A stretch of DNA of 64,000 nt from Fuerstiella marisgermanici (GTDB taxonomy: Bacteria > Planctomycetota > Planctomycetia > Planctomycetales > Planctomycetaceae), in NCBI RefSeq assembly GCF_001983935.1, contig NZ_CP017641.1:7924001-7988000 (forward strand). Reading direction: 5' to 3'. The first letter of the stretch is position 1. The number at the start of each line of letters is the position of its first letter. Both the position numbers and the translations under genes were made by a program. A model generated the notes under the pieces. That model was not told where the DNA came from. It ran no database searches and saw only the letters and a program-made list of their open reading frames with translations. This document shows, piece by piece, positions 27,633-35,295 of the stretch.

Positions 27633-28481
27633 TCATAAGCCGGAAGCAGCCAGCGGTCGGCAACGCACCTGCTGAGCGAACAGGTCCTTGAGCCGGTGCT
27701 TCTTCAAACGGAATGCGGTGCCATGATTCCGGGCGCCGCCTGTCGGCTTGAGGTGCATTCGAAGTTCAAGAATCACGTCGCCGGCTTCGATCAGCTTCAG
27801 CAGTGCTTTCACATCCGGCTTCGCACAATAGGTGACGGTTCGGAAGTGAAACTCTTCGTCTGCACCAGTCCCGCGAGTTTGGGCTGCGACGAACACTGCC
27901 TCCGACAGCTTCTCAGTCAATCGCTTCTGCAGAACGTCGAACTTCCAGCGACCGATGGCAGTTGATCCACGTAGAAAAAAAACGTAGCCCGCTTCACGGT
28001 CGACCACCAGACGTAATCCGGTGCTGTTCGGCTTGATTGTCACCGACTGATACCACGCCTGCCGACCGTTGTCGTCGATGTAGCCGTAGTCACGAATACG
28101 TTCGGCTGAGGTTTTGCTGTCGAGCCATTCTGGTTCCTTCAGAAACAGGTTCATTTTGTGCTGGTCGTCAAACCGCGTTTCGCCATCGCGGTACGCTTTG
28201 ATCTCCATTCCCAACAGGTCACCGCGCGGTGAATTGTTTTCCTTGATCTGCAGCAGCGTTTCCAGCGTATAACCGATACCGGTTGAACCGGGCCTGAGTG
28301 TCTTCACGAAGCCGCGTACTGTCAGCCGGTCGAAGCGTTTCAGAAACTCCGCGAGTGCCTTACTATCGCGGATCGGCTGCGCGTGAGCAACCGGCTCGTC
28401 GGCGGCCGTGTTGCCGATCATCGCCAAGCTGATTGTTACGGTCAGCAGGGGGATCGGAAGGCAGGCGAAGTTGTTAGTCAT
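27633..28481 (-). CDS. Exported MvaI/BcnI-type endonuclease homologue
   Basis: The protein has 282 residues from ATG 28481. The first 28 residues form a Sec signal (LLTVTISLAMIGNTAA, then DEP). The remainder matches the MvaI/BcnI restriction-endonuclease fold. STGIGYTLETLLQIKENN at 66-83 supplies Glu74. The catalytic D-x4-E-x-K is Asp88, Glu93 and Lys95 in GDLLGMEIK. The C-terminal DNA-recognition block RNHGTAFRLKK is at 251-261. All key residues look present. MvaI and BcnI are cytosolic monomeric enzymes that cut CCWGG and CCSGG; an exported form without a methyltransferase beside it cannot be an ordinary restriction system. It may cleave DNA in the periplasm, for nutrition or uptake. A longer frame upstream to 28742 lacks support. 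Confidence 0.8.
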   Translation of the reverse strand: MTNNFACLPIPLLTVTISLAMIGNTAADEPVAHAQPIRDSKALAEFLKRFDRLTVRGFVKTLRPGSTGIGYTLETLLQIKENNSPRGDLLGMEIKAYRDGETRFDDQHKMNLFLKEPEWLDSKTSAERIRDYGYIDDNGRQAWYQSVTIKPNSTGLRLVVDREAGYVFFLRGSTAIGRWKFDVLQKRLTEKLSEAVFVAAQTRGTGADEEFHFRTVTYCAKPDVKALLKLIEAGDVILELRMHLKPTGGARNHGTAFRLKKHRLKDLFAQQVRCRPLAASGL

Positions 28482-28717
28482 CGGATTGCCCGTCTTGTGG
28501 AACTTGAGGCAAGCTACTGCTGGCGGAGAGCCCCAATTGCTGTGCCGCCACACCCGAATTCTGCGATTCACCGCCTCGAAATGACAGCGAAGCTGAAAAT
28601 CTGCGAAAACCCCAGACAATTGGTGGCTGTCAGCGGATCTCATTGATCGGTTCCGATTCCGATCGTAGACTGTATTAGTGAATGCTTGAGCCTCGCAAAA
28701 CTCGCCGGAGTCCCGAA

Positions 28718-30397
28718 ATGACTGATGCTCCCAATTCCACATCCCTGCTGGGGCGCGTGCAGGCTAGATTGCAAATTGCGTCGGTCGCGAAAGCGCTGTA
28801 CGGAGCCAGCCTGATTCTGTTAATTGCTGCCGTTGTCGCAGTGCTGGCCAGTCGGCTGCTGGGGCTGATACCTCGGTCCGAAGAACAACCGCTTTGGCTG
28901 CTGGCGATTCCCGCCGTAGCAGCTTTGGCAGCGGCCTTGTTTCATCGCCGAGTCGAACGGCAGGCGGCGGCTCGAGCGGTCGACGAACATGCGAAGACGA
29001 AAGACTTGTTCCTGACGCTGTCGTCGCTGTCGACATCCGCCGGTGAATACCAACCGTTGGTCACGACGTCGGCTGAGCAGAAAGCTGGTGAAATCGTTCC
29101 GGACGTTGTCGTGCCGTTTCAGTTTGGCGCCCGGTTGGCTCGTCTTGCCGGCGCGGCTGCGTTGCTGGCGATCGCCATTTTCTTTACGCCGCAGCTTGAC
29201 CCCTTCGGCAAAGTGGCGGAAGCGTCGCGAGTTGACGAGCAGAAAAAGGAAATCGAAAACATCCGCAAAGAGGCGATGACGCGCAAGGATCAATTGAAGA
29301 AGGAAGCTTCACAGGCGGAAGAAGAAAGCGAAGAGATCGAAGCCCTGTTGGGCAAGATCAAAACGGACTTCCGCAAGATGCAGCCGAAGAAGATCGAATC
29401 GAATGCCAAGGTGCTTGATTCGCATCGCCAGGATCTGGGCGACTTGTGGAAGTCAGCCGCCAGCAATGAACAGCTACGACGCATGGTCAACCAGCCGATT
29501 TCCAAACAGCAACTCGGTGGTGCTCGCAATCAAAAGATGAACGACTGGCTGAAGGAACTGCAGGACGGCAACACGGAGAGTTTAAAAAAAGAACTGAAGC
29601 AGGCTCAGGAAACGATGAAGGCCATGATGGAGGCCAAGGATCCGGAAGAACGCAAAAAGCTGGCCAGCAAGATGCAGAAAGAACTTCAGGACCTGAAAAA
29701 GTTTGCCAACGACAAAGCTGGTTCCAAAGAACTGGCCAACGCCCTTAGTAAAGCAATGAAGTCGTTACAGGCCGTCAAAGATACAGACGGCCAAAAGGGT
29801 GAGAAGATGGAACTCAGCGAAGACGCCATGCAGGCGTTGAAGGAGTCGCTGGAACTATCCGAAAAAGAAATGGAACAGGTCGCTGACGCCGCCAAAGAAC
29901 TTGAAAAACTGGACGAAGCCCTGGCGACGTTGCAGAAGGCACAACAGTTGAATCAAAAGGAACAGCTTGACGGCAGCAAGTGCGAAGGCTGTGAGACCAT
30001 GGAAGATTATGCCGAGCTATATGCTCAGCTAAATGGTGGTCAAGGTGAGGGCGATGGAGAGGGAGACAAAGACCGCAACGAGGGAGGCGGGGGCGGCATT
30101 GGTCGCGGAGGCGAAACTCCGGAAGACAATAGTGATCCGGAAGGCTACAAGACTGAAAAGGAAAAGCCGCAGATTCAGGCCGGAAAGATTTTGCTGTCGA
30201 TCAAGACCAAAGAATACGCCGAAGAAAAAGATTTTGATCCGGACAAGATGAGGGAATATCAAAAGAGCATTAGCTCTCTGAAATCCAGTGTCCAGTCCGC
30301 CATCGATGCGGAAGAAATTCCCCCGGGCTACACCGACAACATCAAGGGCTACTTTGACAACATCGAAAAAGTGGACCCAAAGTTGAAGTCAAATTGA
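28718..30397 (+). CDS. Membrane-anchored coiled-coil protein
   Basis: The protein has 559 residues from ATG 28718. Three hydrophobic helices come first (ASLILLIAAVVAVLASRLLG; PLWLLAIPAVAALAAALF; LAGAAALLAIAIFF), then a very long charged coiled coil at about 170-430 (for example KEASQAEEESEEIEALLGKI). A Gly/Glu-rich low-complexity loop (GEGDGEGDKDRNEGGGGGIG) lies near 460, with a short C-terminal domain after it. A KCEGCETM motif precedes the loop. I know no named family, though similar proteins with this layout accompany MoxR/VWA loci in planctomycetes. It probably forms an elongated rod at the membrane, consistent with the envelope-machine locus that begins 4 kb downstream. The gene is divergent from the MvaI-like gene. 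Confidence 0.75.
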   Translation: MTDAPNSTSLLGRVQARLQIASVAKALYGASLILLIAAVVAVLASRLLGLIPRSEEQPLWLLAIPAVAALAAALFHRRVERQAAARAVDEHAKTKDLFLTLSSLSTSAGEYQPLVTTSAEQKAGEIVPDVVVPFQFGARLARLAGAAALLAIAIFFTPQLDPFGKVAEASRVDEQKKEIENIRKEAMTRKDQLKKEASQAEEESEEIEALLGKIKTDFRKMQPKKIESNAKVLDSHRQDLGDLWKSAASNEQLRRMVNQPISKQQLGGARNQKMNDWLKELQDGNTESLKKELKQAQETMKAMMEAKDPEERKKLASKMQKELQDLKKFANDKAGSKELANALSKAMKSLQAVKDTDGQKGEKMELSEDAMQALKESLELSEKEMEQVADAAKELEKLDEALATLQKAQQLNQKEQLDGSKCEGCETMEDYAELYAQLNGGQGEGDGEGDKDRNEGGGGGIGRGGETPEDNSDPEGYKTEKEKPQIQAGKILLSIKTKEYAEEKDFDPDKMREYQKSISSLKSSVQSAIDAEEIPPGYTDNIKGYFDNIEKVDPKLKSN

Positions 30398-30529
30398 TCG
30401 AGACGCTGGGTACCTCTGCTGATCCGGACGCAGTGGGTTTCCCCGGGAATCCCAACATGTCATGCAACCATAGGAACTCTGGCGAGTCTCACTATGAGAC
30501 CCTGCAACTGAACCACGAAAGACAATACT

Positions 30530-30736
30530 ATGGCATTTAACGCCGTCGTAAGACAGGACGGGGAATGGTGGATCGGCTGGGTCGAAGAAGTTCCCGGCGT
30601 GAATTCACAGGCTGAAACGCGCGAAGAGTTGCTGGAGAACCTTCGCGAAGCTTTGGGTGAAGCATTGGAGCTAAATCGGGAAGAAGCACGCAAGTCCGCT
30701 GGCTCACCCTTCGAGGAAGTATCGATCGTTCCATGA
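30530..30736 (+). CDS. hicB: HicB-family antitoxin
   Basis: This 68-residue protein has the partial RNase-H-like HicB fold: FNAVVRQDGEWWIGWVEEVP followed by GVNSQAETREELLENLREAL. It lacks the C-terminal DNA-binding domain seen in longer HicB proteins, so autoregulation may rely on the pair. The gene overlaps hicA by 4 bases (ATGA at 30733). HicB binds and silences the HicA mRNA interferase. Antitoxin first is the less common but well-known gene order. Confidence 0.88.
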   Translation: MAFNAVVRQDGEWWIGWVEEVPGVNSQAETREELLENLREALGEALELNREEARKSAGSPFEEVSIVP

Positions 30737-30918
30737 AACGAGTGGATCTGCTTCGACATCTCCGTGATTGCGGCTGCGAGTTGATCCGTGAAGGTGGCAA
30801 GCACTCATGGTGGGGCGATGCGGGGCGCGGTACCAGATCAGCGGTCCCGCGACATCGTGAAATCTCCGAGATTCTGGTGAAGAAGATCTGCCGCGATCTT
30901 GGTATCCCCCAGCCCTGA
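30733..30918 (+). CDS. hicA: HicA-family mRNA interferase toxin
   Basis: The 61-residue protein has a small dsRBD-like fold. The catalytic histidine lies in EGGKHSWW at 21-28, and the family VPRHREI motif is at 38-44, followed by a helix (SEILVKKICRDLGI). It cleaves mRNA when HicB is lost. It is translationally coupled to hicB. The following ABC binding-protein gene begins only 21 bases after the stop and in the same frame. Confidence 0.88.
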   Translation: MKRVDLLRHLRDCGCELIREGGKHSWWGDAGRGTRSAVPRHREISEILVKKICRDLGIPQP

Positions 30919-30939
30919 CCCTGCAAAGGAATCCAAACC

Positions 30940-31965
30940 ATTCGACGCTTTCTTGCCATCGCCCTGCCCCTTGCTGTCGGTTTCGCCATCCTGCGGTTGA
31001 CCACGCAACCGGATCACGATGGCGCGCAACTGGTGGTGTATTGCGCTCATGACGCAACGTATGCTGAGCAGATTATTCAGCGTTTCGAACAGGAAACTGG
31101 TTTCAAGGTCGACGTCCGTTTTGATGAAGAAGCCAATAAGTCGCTGGGCCTGACCAATCTACTGATCGCCGAAAAATCAAAACCTCGCTGTGACGTGTTT
31201 TGGAACAACCAGACCCTTGGCACGATTCGTCTAATTTCTGAGGGCGTACTGGAACCCTATGACAGCCCGAATGCCGATCGGATTCCGTCTGCGTTCCGCG
31301 ATGAAGCCGGTTACTGGACCGGCTTTGCAGCGCGGCTGCGAGTGTACCTCGTCAATACAGACAAAATGCCCGCCACGGAAGACGCCATCAACGCAGCGAT
31401 GGCGCGTGAGTCCCTTAATCGAGTGACGATCGCTCAGCCGCTGTTTGGCACCACGCTGTCCCATTATTCCGTGTTGGCCGATCAGTTTGGGATGGAAGGC
31501 CTTATTGAGTGGCACACAGATTTGCATCAACGAGGCATCCGGGAAGCACGAGGGAATTCGATGACCAAGGATCTGGTTGCAGAAGGTGTGTGCGACCTCG
31601 GCTTTACCGACACGGACGATGCGTTCGTCGCGATAGACGCGGGACAACCTGTGGCGATGCAGCCGGTGAGGCTTAGTAATGGTCAGGTCATCTGCCTGCC
31701 TAACTCTGTGGCTTTGATCCGCGGGGCACCTCACCCGGAAGCCGCGAAGCAGTTCATCGACTTTCTGCTTTCGGAAGAGATCGAACTGTTGCTGGCGAAA
31801 TCCAAAGCGCGTCAGATTCCGCTGGGGCCCGTCGACGAATCAAAATTGTCCGAGGAAGTCATTGAGCTAAAAGCGTGGGCGGCTGATGGAGTCGATCTGA
31901 CGAAAGCGGCCGAGGCGAATCAGCAAGTGCTGGACTGGTTAACGGCGGAGCACACGGGCCAATGA
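30940..31965 (+). CDS. Iron-type ABC transporter substrate-binding protein (ATT start)
   Basis: The protein matches Fbp/AfuA-type periplasmic binding proteins: QLVVYCAHDATYAEQIIQRF, KPRCDVFWNNQTLGTIRL, and the hinge block GTTLSHYSVLADQFG. The frame has no ATG, GTG or TTG until TTG 30997, which lies after the hydrophobic leader. From ATT 30940 the product has 341 residues and a proper signal anchor (RRFLAIALPLAVGFAIL), and AAAGGA lies 9 bases upstream, so an ATT start is inferred. The stop overlaps the permease start by 4 bases. The ligand is probably ferric iron or a similar oxyanion complex, but ligand tyrosines were not confirmed. Confidence 0.8.
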   Translation: MRRFLAIALPLAVGFAILRLTTQPDHDGAQLVVYCAHDATYAEQIIQRFEQETGFKVDVRFDEEANKSLGLTNLLIAEKSKPRCDVFWNNQTLGTIRLISEGVLEPYDSPNADRIPSAFRDEAGYWTGFAARLRVYLVNTDKMPATEDAINAAMARESLNRVTIAQPLFGTTLSHYSVLADQFGMEGLIEWHTDLHQRGIREARGNSMTKDLVAEGVCDLGFTDTDDAFVAIDAGQPVAMQPVRLSNGQVICLPNSVALIRGAPHPEAAKQFIDFLLSEEIELLLAKSKARQIPLGPVDESKLSEEVIELKAWAADGVDLTKAAEANQQVLDWLTAEHTGQ

Positions 31966-33485
31966 CGCTGCAGGCCGTTCTGGCATGGTCCATCGGTCGC
32001 GCACTAATTATTACGACATTGTCGTTACCGCTGGCGTTGTTGGTCTGGCGGTGGGTCGCTTCGCAATACCGTTCACCGCGCGTTCGACATTGGTTGTGTT
32101 TCGTGGCGCTGCTGCCGTTGTTCGTACCGGATCTGTTGGTCGGATTTACGTACTGGCTGACGTCGGCGAATCTCGTTCACAGCGTGGCGGCAACCGAAGG
32201 GCTGTATGCGTTGTTGTTGCTGTTTCGGACCATCGCACTGCAGACGGCGGTGGCGTTGATTCTGCCGGCGTCGGTGGTGAGTCCAGAGGCACTGCATTCG
32301 TGGCGGTTGCTAAAGAATACGTCGCTCGGTAACGGGATTGGTCAGGCTTCCGAATCTCAAACCGAAGCGCCGCCGGCTTGGCGAGTTCCACTCAGAAGCA
32401 ATTTTGCATGGTGGCTGCAGTGGGTTCGATTGTTGTTGATCGGGCCGTGGCGAATGCCGTTGGTCGCGTGGATTGGCGGTGCCCTTCTCTGCTTCCAGGA
32501 ATTCGAAACGGCTGCTTTGCTGCAGGTGGATCGCCACCCGATCGTCTTCACCGTGTGGCTGTTTGACGCTCACGCAGCGGGCGAATCACTGACGACATCA
32601 CTCCGGATGGTGAGCCGGTCAATCTTCTTTCAGCTCACCTTGCTGCTGCCGGCGATTCTGTTGTTGCGAAGCGGCGGCCTCGGTCAGTCACGTCAGCGTA
32701 CAACGCCTGGTTCTTCGGAAAATGCCGTTGTGACGTGGTCCGCTTGTGGAATTCTGTTTGTGAGTCTCGCCATCGTTCTGGCGTGGCCGGTGATCCAAAA
32801 CGGACAGCAATTCGTTTCGGGTTTTCGAAGCCTGATCGATCAGGGGGCTGTGTGGGCGAGGAGTGAACAGATTCTGATTTCCGTACTGGTGGCAGCTCTG
32901 TCTTCAGTCGCCGCCCTGCAGATCAGCGTTGGCCTGCGGTCGTTAAAATCTCGATGGCTGACTCTGGCAGCGATACTGCCGGGGCTATGCGGCGCGCTGG
33001 TGTTAAGCCTTGTCCTGCTGGCGGCGTTTCAGCTTCCGGTTTTGCACGACGCCTATGACACGTGGCTGCCGATGTTGTTAGGGCAGACATTGCTGATCCT
33101 TCCGCGAGCCTTCCTGCTGGTCGTGTTGCTGGAAGTGACGTCGTCACCGTTTGCTCTGCATTCGGCCACGTTGATGACTCGTTCTTCCGATAATCGCGTC
33201 GCTGGTCAGGGGCGGCACGTGCTGTGGCGGTTGAAGAATCTTCGCTGGCTATTGGCCACCGCTGTGTTGACACACTGGTGCCTCTGGGACGTGACAACGA
33301 CCGCCACTTTGCGACCTACGCGCTTCGAACCCATCATCAACCGGCTGTATAATGAAATGCACTACCGAAGCACGGAGACCCTGGTGGCGATTACCGCGCT
33401 GACGCTGTTGATCCCTTTTGTTGTTTTCGTGGTCGCGGCCATGGCGTGGAAATTTGTCTCAACAAGAAGCATCGTCGATGGCTGA
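31962..33485 (+). CDS. ABC transporter permease, FbpB-like
   Basis: The 507-residue membrane protein has about 11-12 hydrophobic segments arranged as two halves, as in fused FbpB/AfuB permeases (for example LIITTLSLPLALLVW and ILISVLVAALSSVAALQISV). It starts with ATGA overlap after the binding protein and overlaps the ATPase gene by 8 bases. Sequence conservation with known iron permeases is low apart from the LLIGPWRMPLVAWIGGA region and a GQTLLILPRAFLLVVLLEV stretch. Function follows from gene order. Confidence 0.82.
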   Translation: MTLQAVLAWSIGRALIITTLSLPLALLVWRWVASQYRSPRVRHWLCFVALLPLFVPDLLVGFTYWLTSANLVHSVAATEGLYALLLLFRTIALQTAVALILPASVVSPEALHSWRLLKNTSLGNGIGQASESQTEAPPAWRVPLRSNFAWWLQWVRLLLIGPWRMPLVAWIGGALLCFQEFETAALLQVDRHPIVFTVWLFDAHAAGESLTTSLRMVSRSIFFQLTLLLPAILLLRSGGLGQSRQRTTPGSSENAVVTWSACGILFVSLAIVLAWPVIQNGQQFVSGFRSLIDQGAVWARSEQILISVLVAALSSVAALQISVGLRSLKSRWLTLAAILPGLCGALVLSLVLLAAFQLPVLHDAYDTWLPMLLGQTLLILPRAFLLVVLLEVTSSPFALHSATLMTRSSDNRVAGQGRHVLWRLKNLRWLLATAVLTHWCLWDVTTTATLRPTRFEPIINRLYNEMHYRSTETLVAITALTLLIPFVVFVVAAMAWKFVSTRSIVDG

Positions 33486-34173
33486 TTTACTCTGGAATTT
33501 AAGAGACGTTCGACTGAAAGGCGATAACGCCGATCGGCTGAAAAACGTCTCGATCGACGTGATGGCCGGTGTGACGGCAGTTGTCGGACATTCCGGGGCT
33601 GGCAAGACTTCGCTGCTGAATCTGCTGGCGGGGCTTGAAAAGCCGGATGCGGGGCAGCTGACGTTCGTTGGGCGGGAAGCCGATAGTTCGGCCTTCAGTT
33701 TGCCGCTTTTCTGGGTGCCTCAGGATGGCGGCTTGTGGCCTCACATGACCGCCCGGCAGCAGCTGGCCGCGGTCACTGCTTCTGCAGACCGCGATTTGAA
33801 AGCGGGCGACGACGGAGAATCGGGCAATCCGATAGACAAACTGCTGAATGATTTTGATCTGCTTCACCGCAGGGCTGCGTTTCCCTCAGAATTGTCGAAG
33901 GGCGAGCAGTCGCGGCTGTCGGTGGCTCGGTGTCTGCTGGCCAACCCGGCAGTGATGCTGATGGATGAACCGTTTGCTCACGTGGATCCGGAGCGGCGAC
34001 CAAAGTACTGGGCCATCGTGCGGCAACATCTGGAAACTCAGGCTGCATCGCTGGTGTTTGCGACTCATTCGCCGGATGATGCGATGCGTGAATCACAATA
34101 CGTGATTTGCCCCGATGGCGGGCGAGTGATTTTCGCAGGACAGACGACAGAATTTTACGCTGACAAGTTGTAG
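33478..34173 (+). CDS. ABC transporter ATP-binding protein
   Basis: The protein has 231 residues from ATG 33478. Walker A is GHSGAGKTS at about 38-46, the signature is LSKGEQSRLSVARCLL, and Walker B is VMLMDEPFAHVD. The H-loop is ATHSPDDAM. The nucleotide-binding core is complete and lacks the extra regulatory domain of FbpC-type ATPases. With the two preceding genes it forms a three-gene importer. Confidence 0.9.
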   Translation: MADLLWNLRDVRLKGDNADRLKNVSIDVMAGVTAVVGHSGAGKTSLLNLLAGLEKPDAGQLTFVGREADSSAFSLPLFWVPQDGGLWPHMTARQQLAAVTASADRDLKAGDDGESGNPIDKLLNDFDLLHRRAAFPSELSKGEQSRLSVARCLLANPAVMLMDEPFAHVDPERRPKYWAIVRQHLETQAASLVFATHSPDDAMRESQYVICPDGGRVIFAGQTTEFYADKL

Positions 34174-34362
34174 CTTGATTTCACTAAAGTCGAGCCATGC
34201 TGCTGCCAGAATACGGACAACCATTCATCCGCAACACGGCAATACGAACCGTAAATGTCATTGCAACGTTCCAAATCTTCAACAAAGCAACCAGCGAAGC
34301 CTGGGGATCGCACGTTACTGCGCCAAACGTGCCCGGCCGTGGAGATGGAAGCCATAGCGGAG

Positions 34363-35295
34363 ATGCAAACTACATCTGTGCTCGACAGCAAACGGTCGAT
34401 CTGGCTGTGGATGGCGAGCATGTTGCTGTTGGTCGGGTGTCAGGACGCGGCGACAGACACCTTTCCGATTTCTCAATTCACCACCTGGCCAGTGCCAGCC
34501 GATGGGACGCGAATTCCAGCCCCGCGATCTCTCTACGCCGACAAAGACGACACCGTTTACGCGTTGGATGATGCTGGTCGAGTTTTGATTTATTCGGCGC
34601 AGGGTGAGGTGCTGAATACGTGGCACATGCCGGACTACGAAGCTGGACGTCCGGAAGGCATCATTAAACTGCTGGACGGGCGCATTGCCGTCGCGGATAC
34701 GCATTATGATCGAGTCGTCTTTTTTCATGCAGACGGCACGTTGGAATCGATGATTGGTGAGAAGGGAACGGAGCCCGGGCAGTTCGTATACCCCGTCGCG
34801 ATTACTCAGGATCCCGACGGGTTTTTGTATGTTGGCGAATACGGCGACAAACAGCGAATCCAGAAATTTACCTCGACCGGCGAATTTGTCACTCAGTTCG
34901 GCGAACATGGAACAGGACTCGGGCAGTTTCAGCGGCCCAGCGGAATTGTGTGGAGCAACCAGACCGTTTACGCTGTGGACGCATTCAATAATCGAATTCA
35001 GGTGTTCAGCGATTCCGGGCACTTTCAGGGAGTTCTGAAATTGCCAGACGATTTGGCGGCGTTTGAGTTTCCTTATGATGTTCGCGGCACCTCCGATGGG
35101 CGGCTATATGTGATAGAAAACAAGGCCGCTCGGCTGACAGTATTAACCGAAGATGGAAGTTTCGTCGGCCGGTACGGTCGTCCAGGACGCGGGGACGGAG
35201 AATTCTTCAACCCGTGGAGTTTGACAGTTCTCAGTGACGGCCGCATTCTCGTCGCGGACACGGGGAATCACCGGATTGTGGAGTTAACGCCGTGA
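34363..35295 (+). CDS. NHL-repeat lipoprotein
   Basis: The protein has 310 residues. The start at ATG 34363 is chosen because GGAAG lies 11 bases upstream and it gives a short signal (LWMASMLLLVGC) with Cys26 as lipid anchor; ATG 34345 is an alternative. The mature part is a six-bladed NHL/SMP30-like propeller with repeats such as YPVAITQDPDGFLYVGEYG and RPSGIVWSNQTVYAVDAFNN, ending FNPWSLTVLSDGRILVADTG. NHL propellers bind proteins or carbohydrates. Its stop overlaps the GTG of the next gene (GTGA), so it is the first gene of the long envelope operon. Confidence 0.87.
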   Translation: MQTTSVLDSKRSIWLWMASMLLLVGCQDAATDTFPISQFTTWPVPADGTRIPAPRSLYADKDDTVYALDDAGRVLIYSAQGEVLNTWHMPDYEAGRPEGIIKLLDGRIAVADTHYDRVVFFHADGTLESMIGEKGTEPGQFVYPVAITQDPDGFLYVGEYGDKQRIQKFTSTGEFVTQFGEHGTGLGQFQRPSGIVWSNQTVYAVDAFNNRIQVFSDSGHFQGVLKLPDDLAAFEFPYDVRGTSDGRLYVIENKAARLTVLTEDGSFVGRYGRPGRGDGEFFNPWSLTVLSDGRILVADTGNHRIVELTP

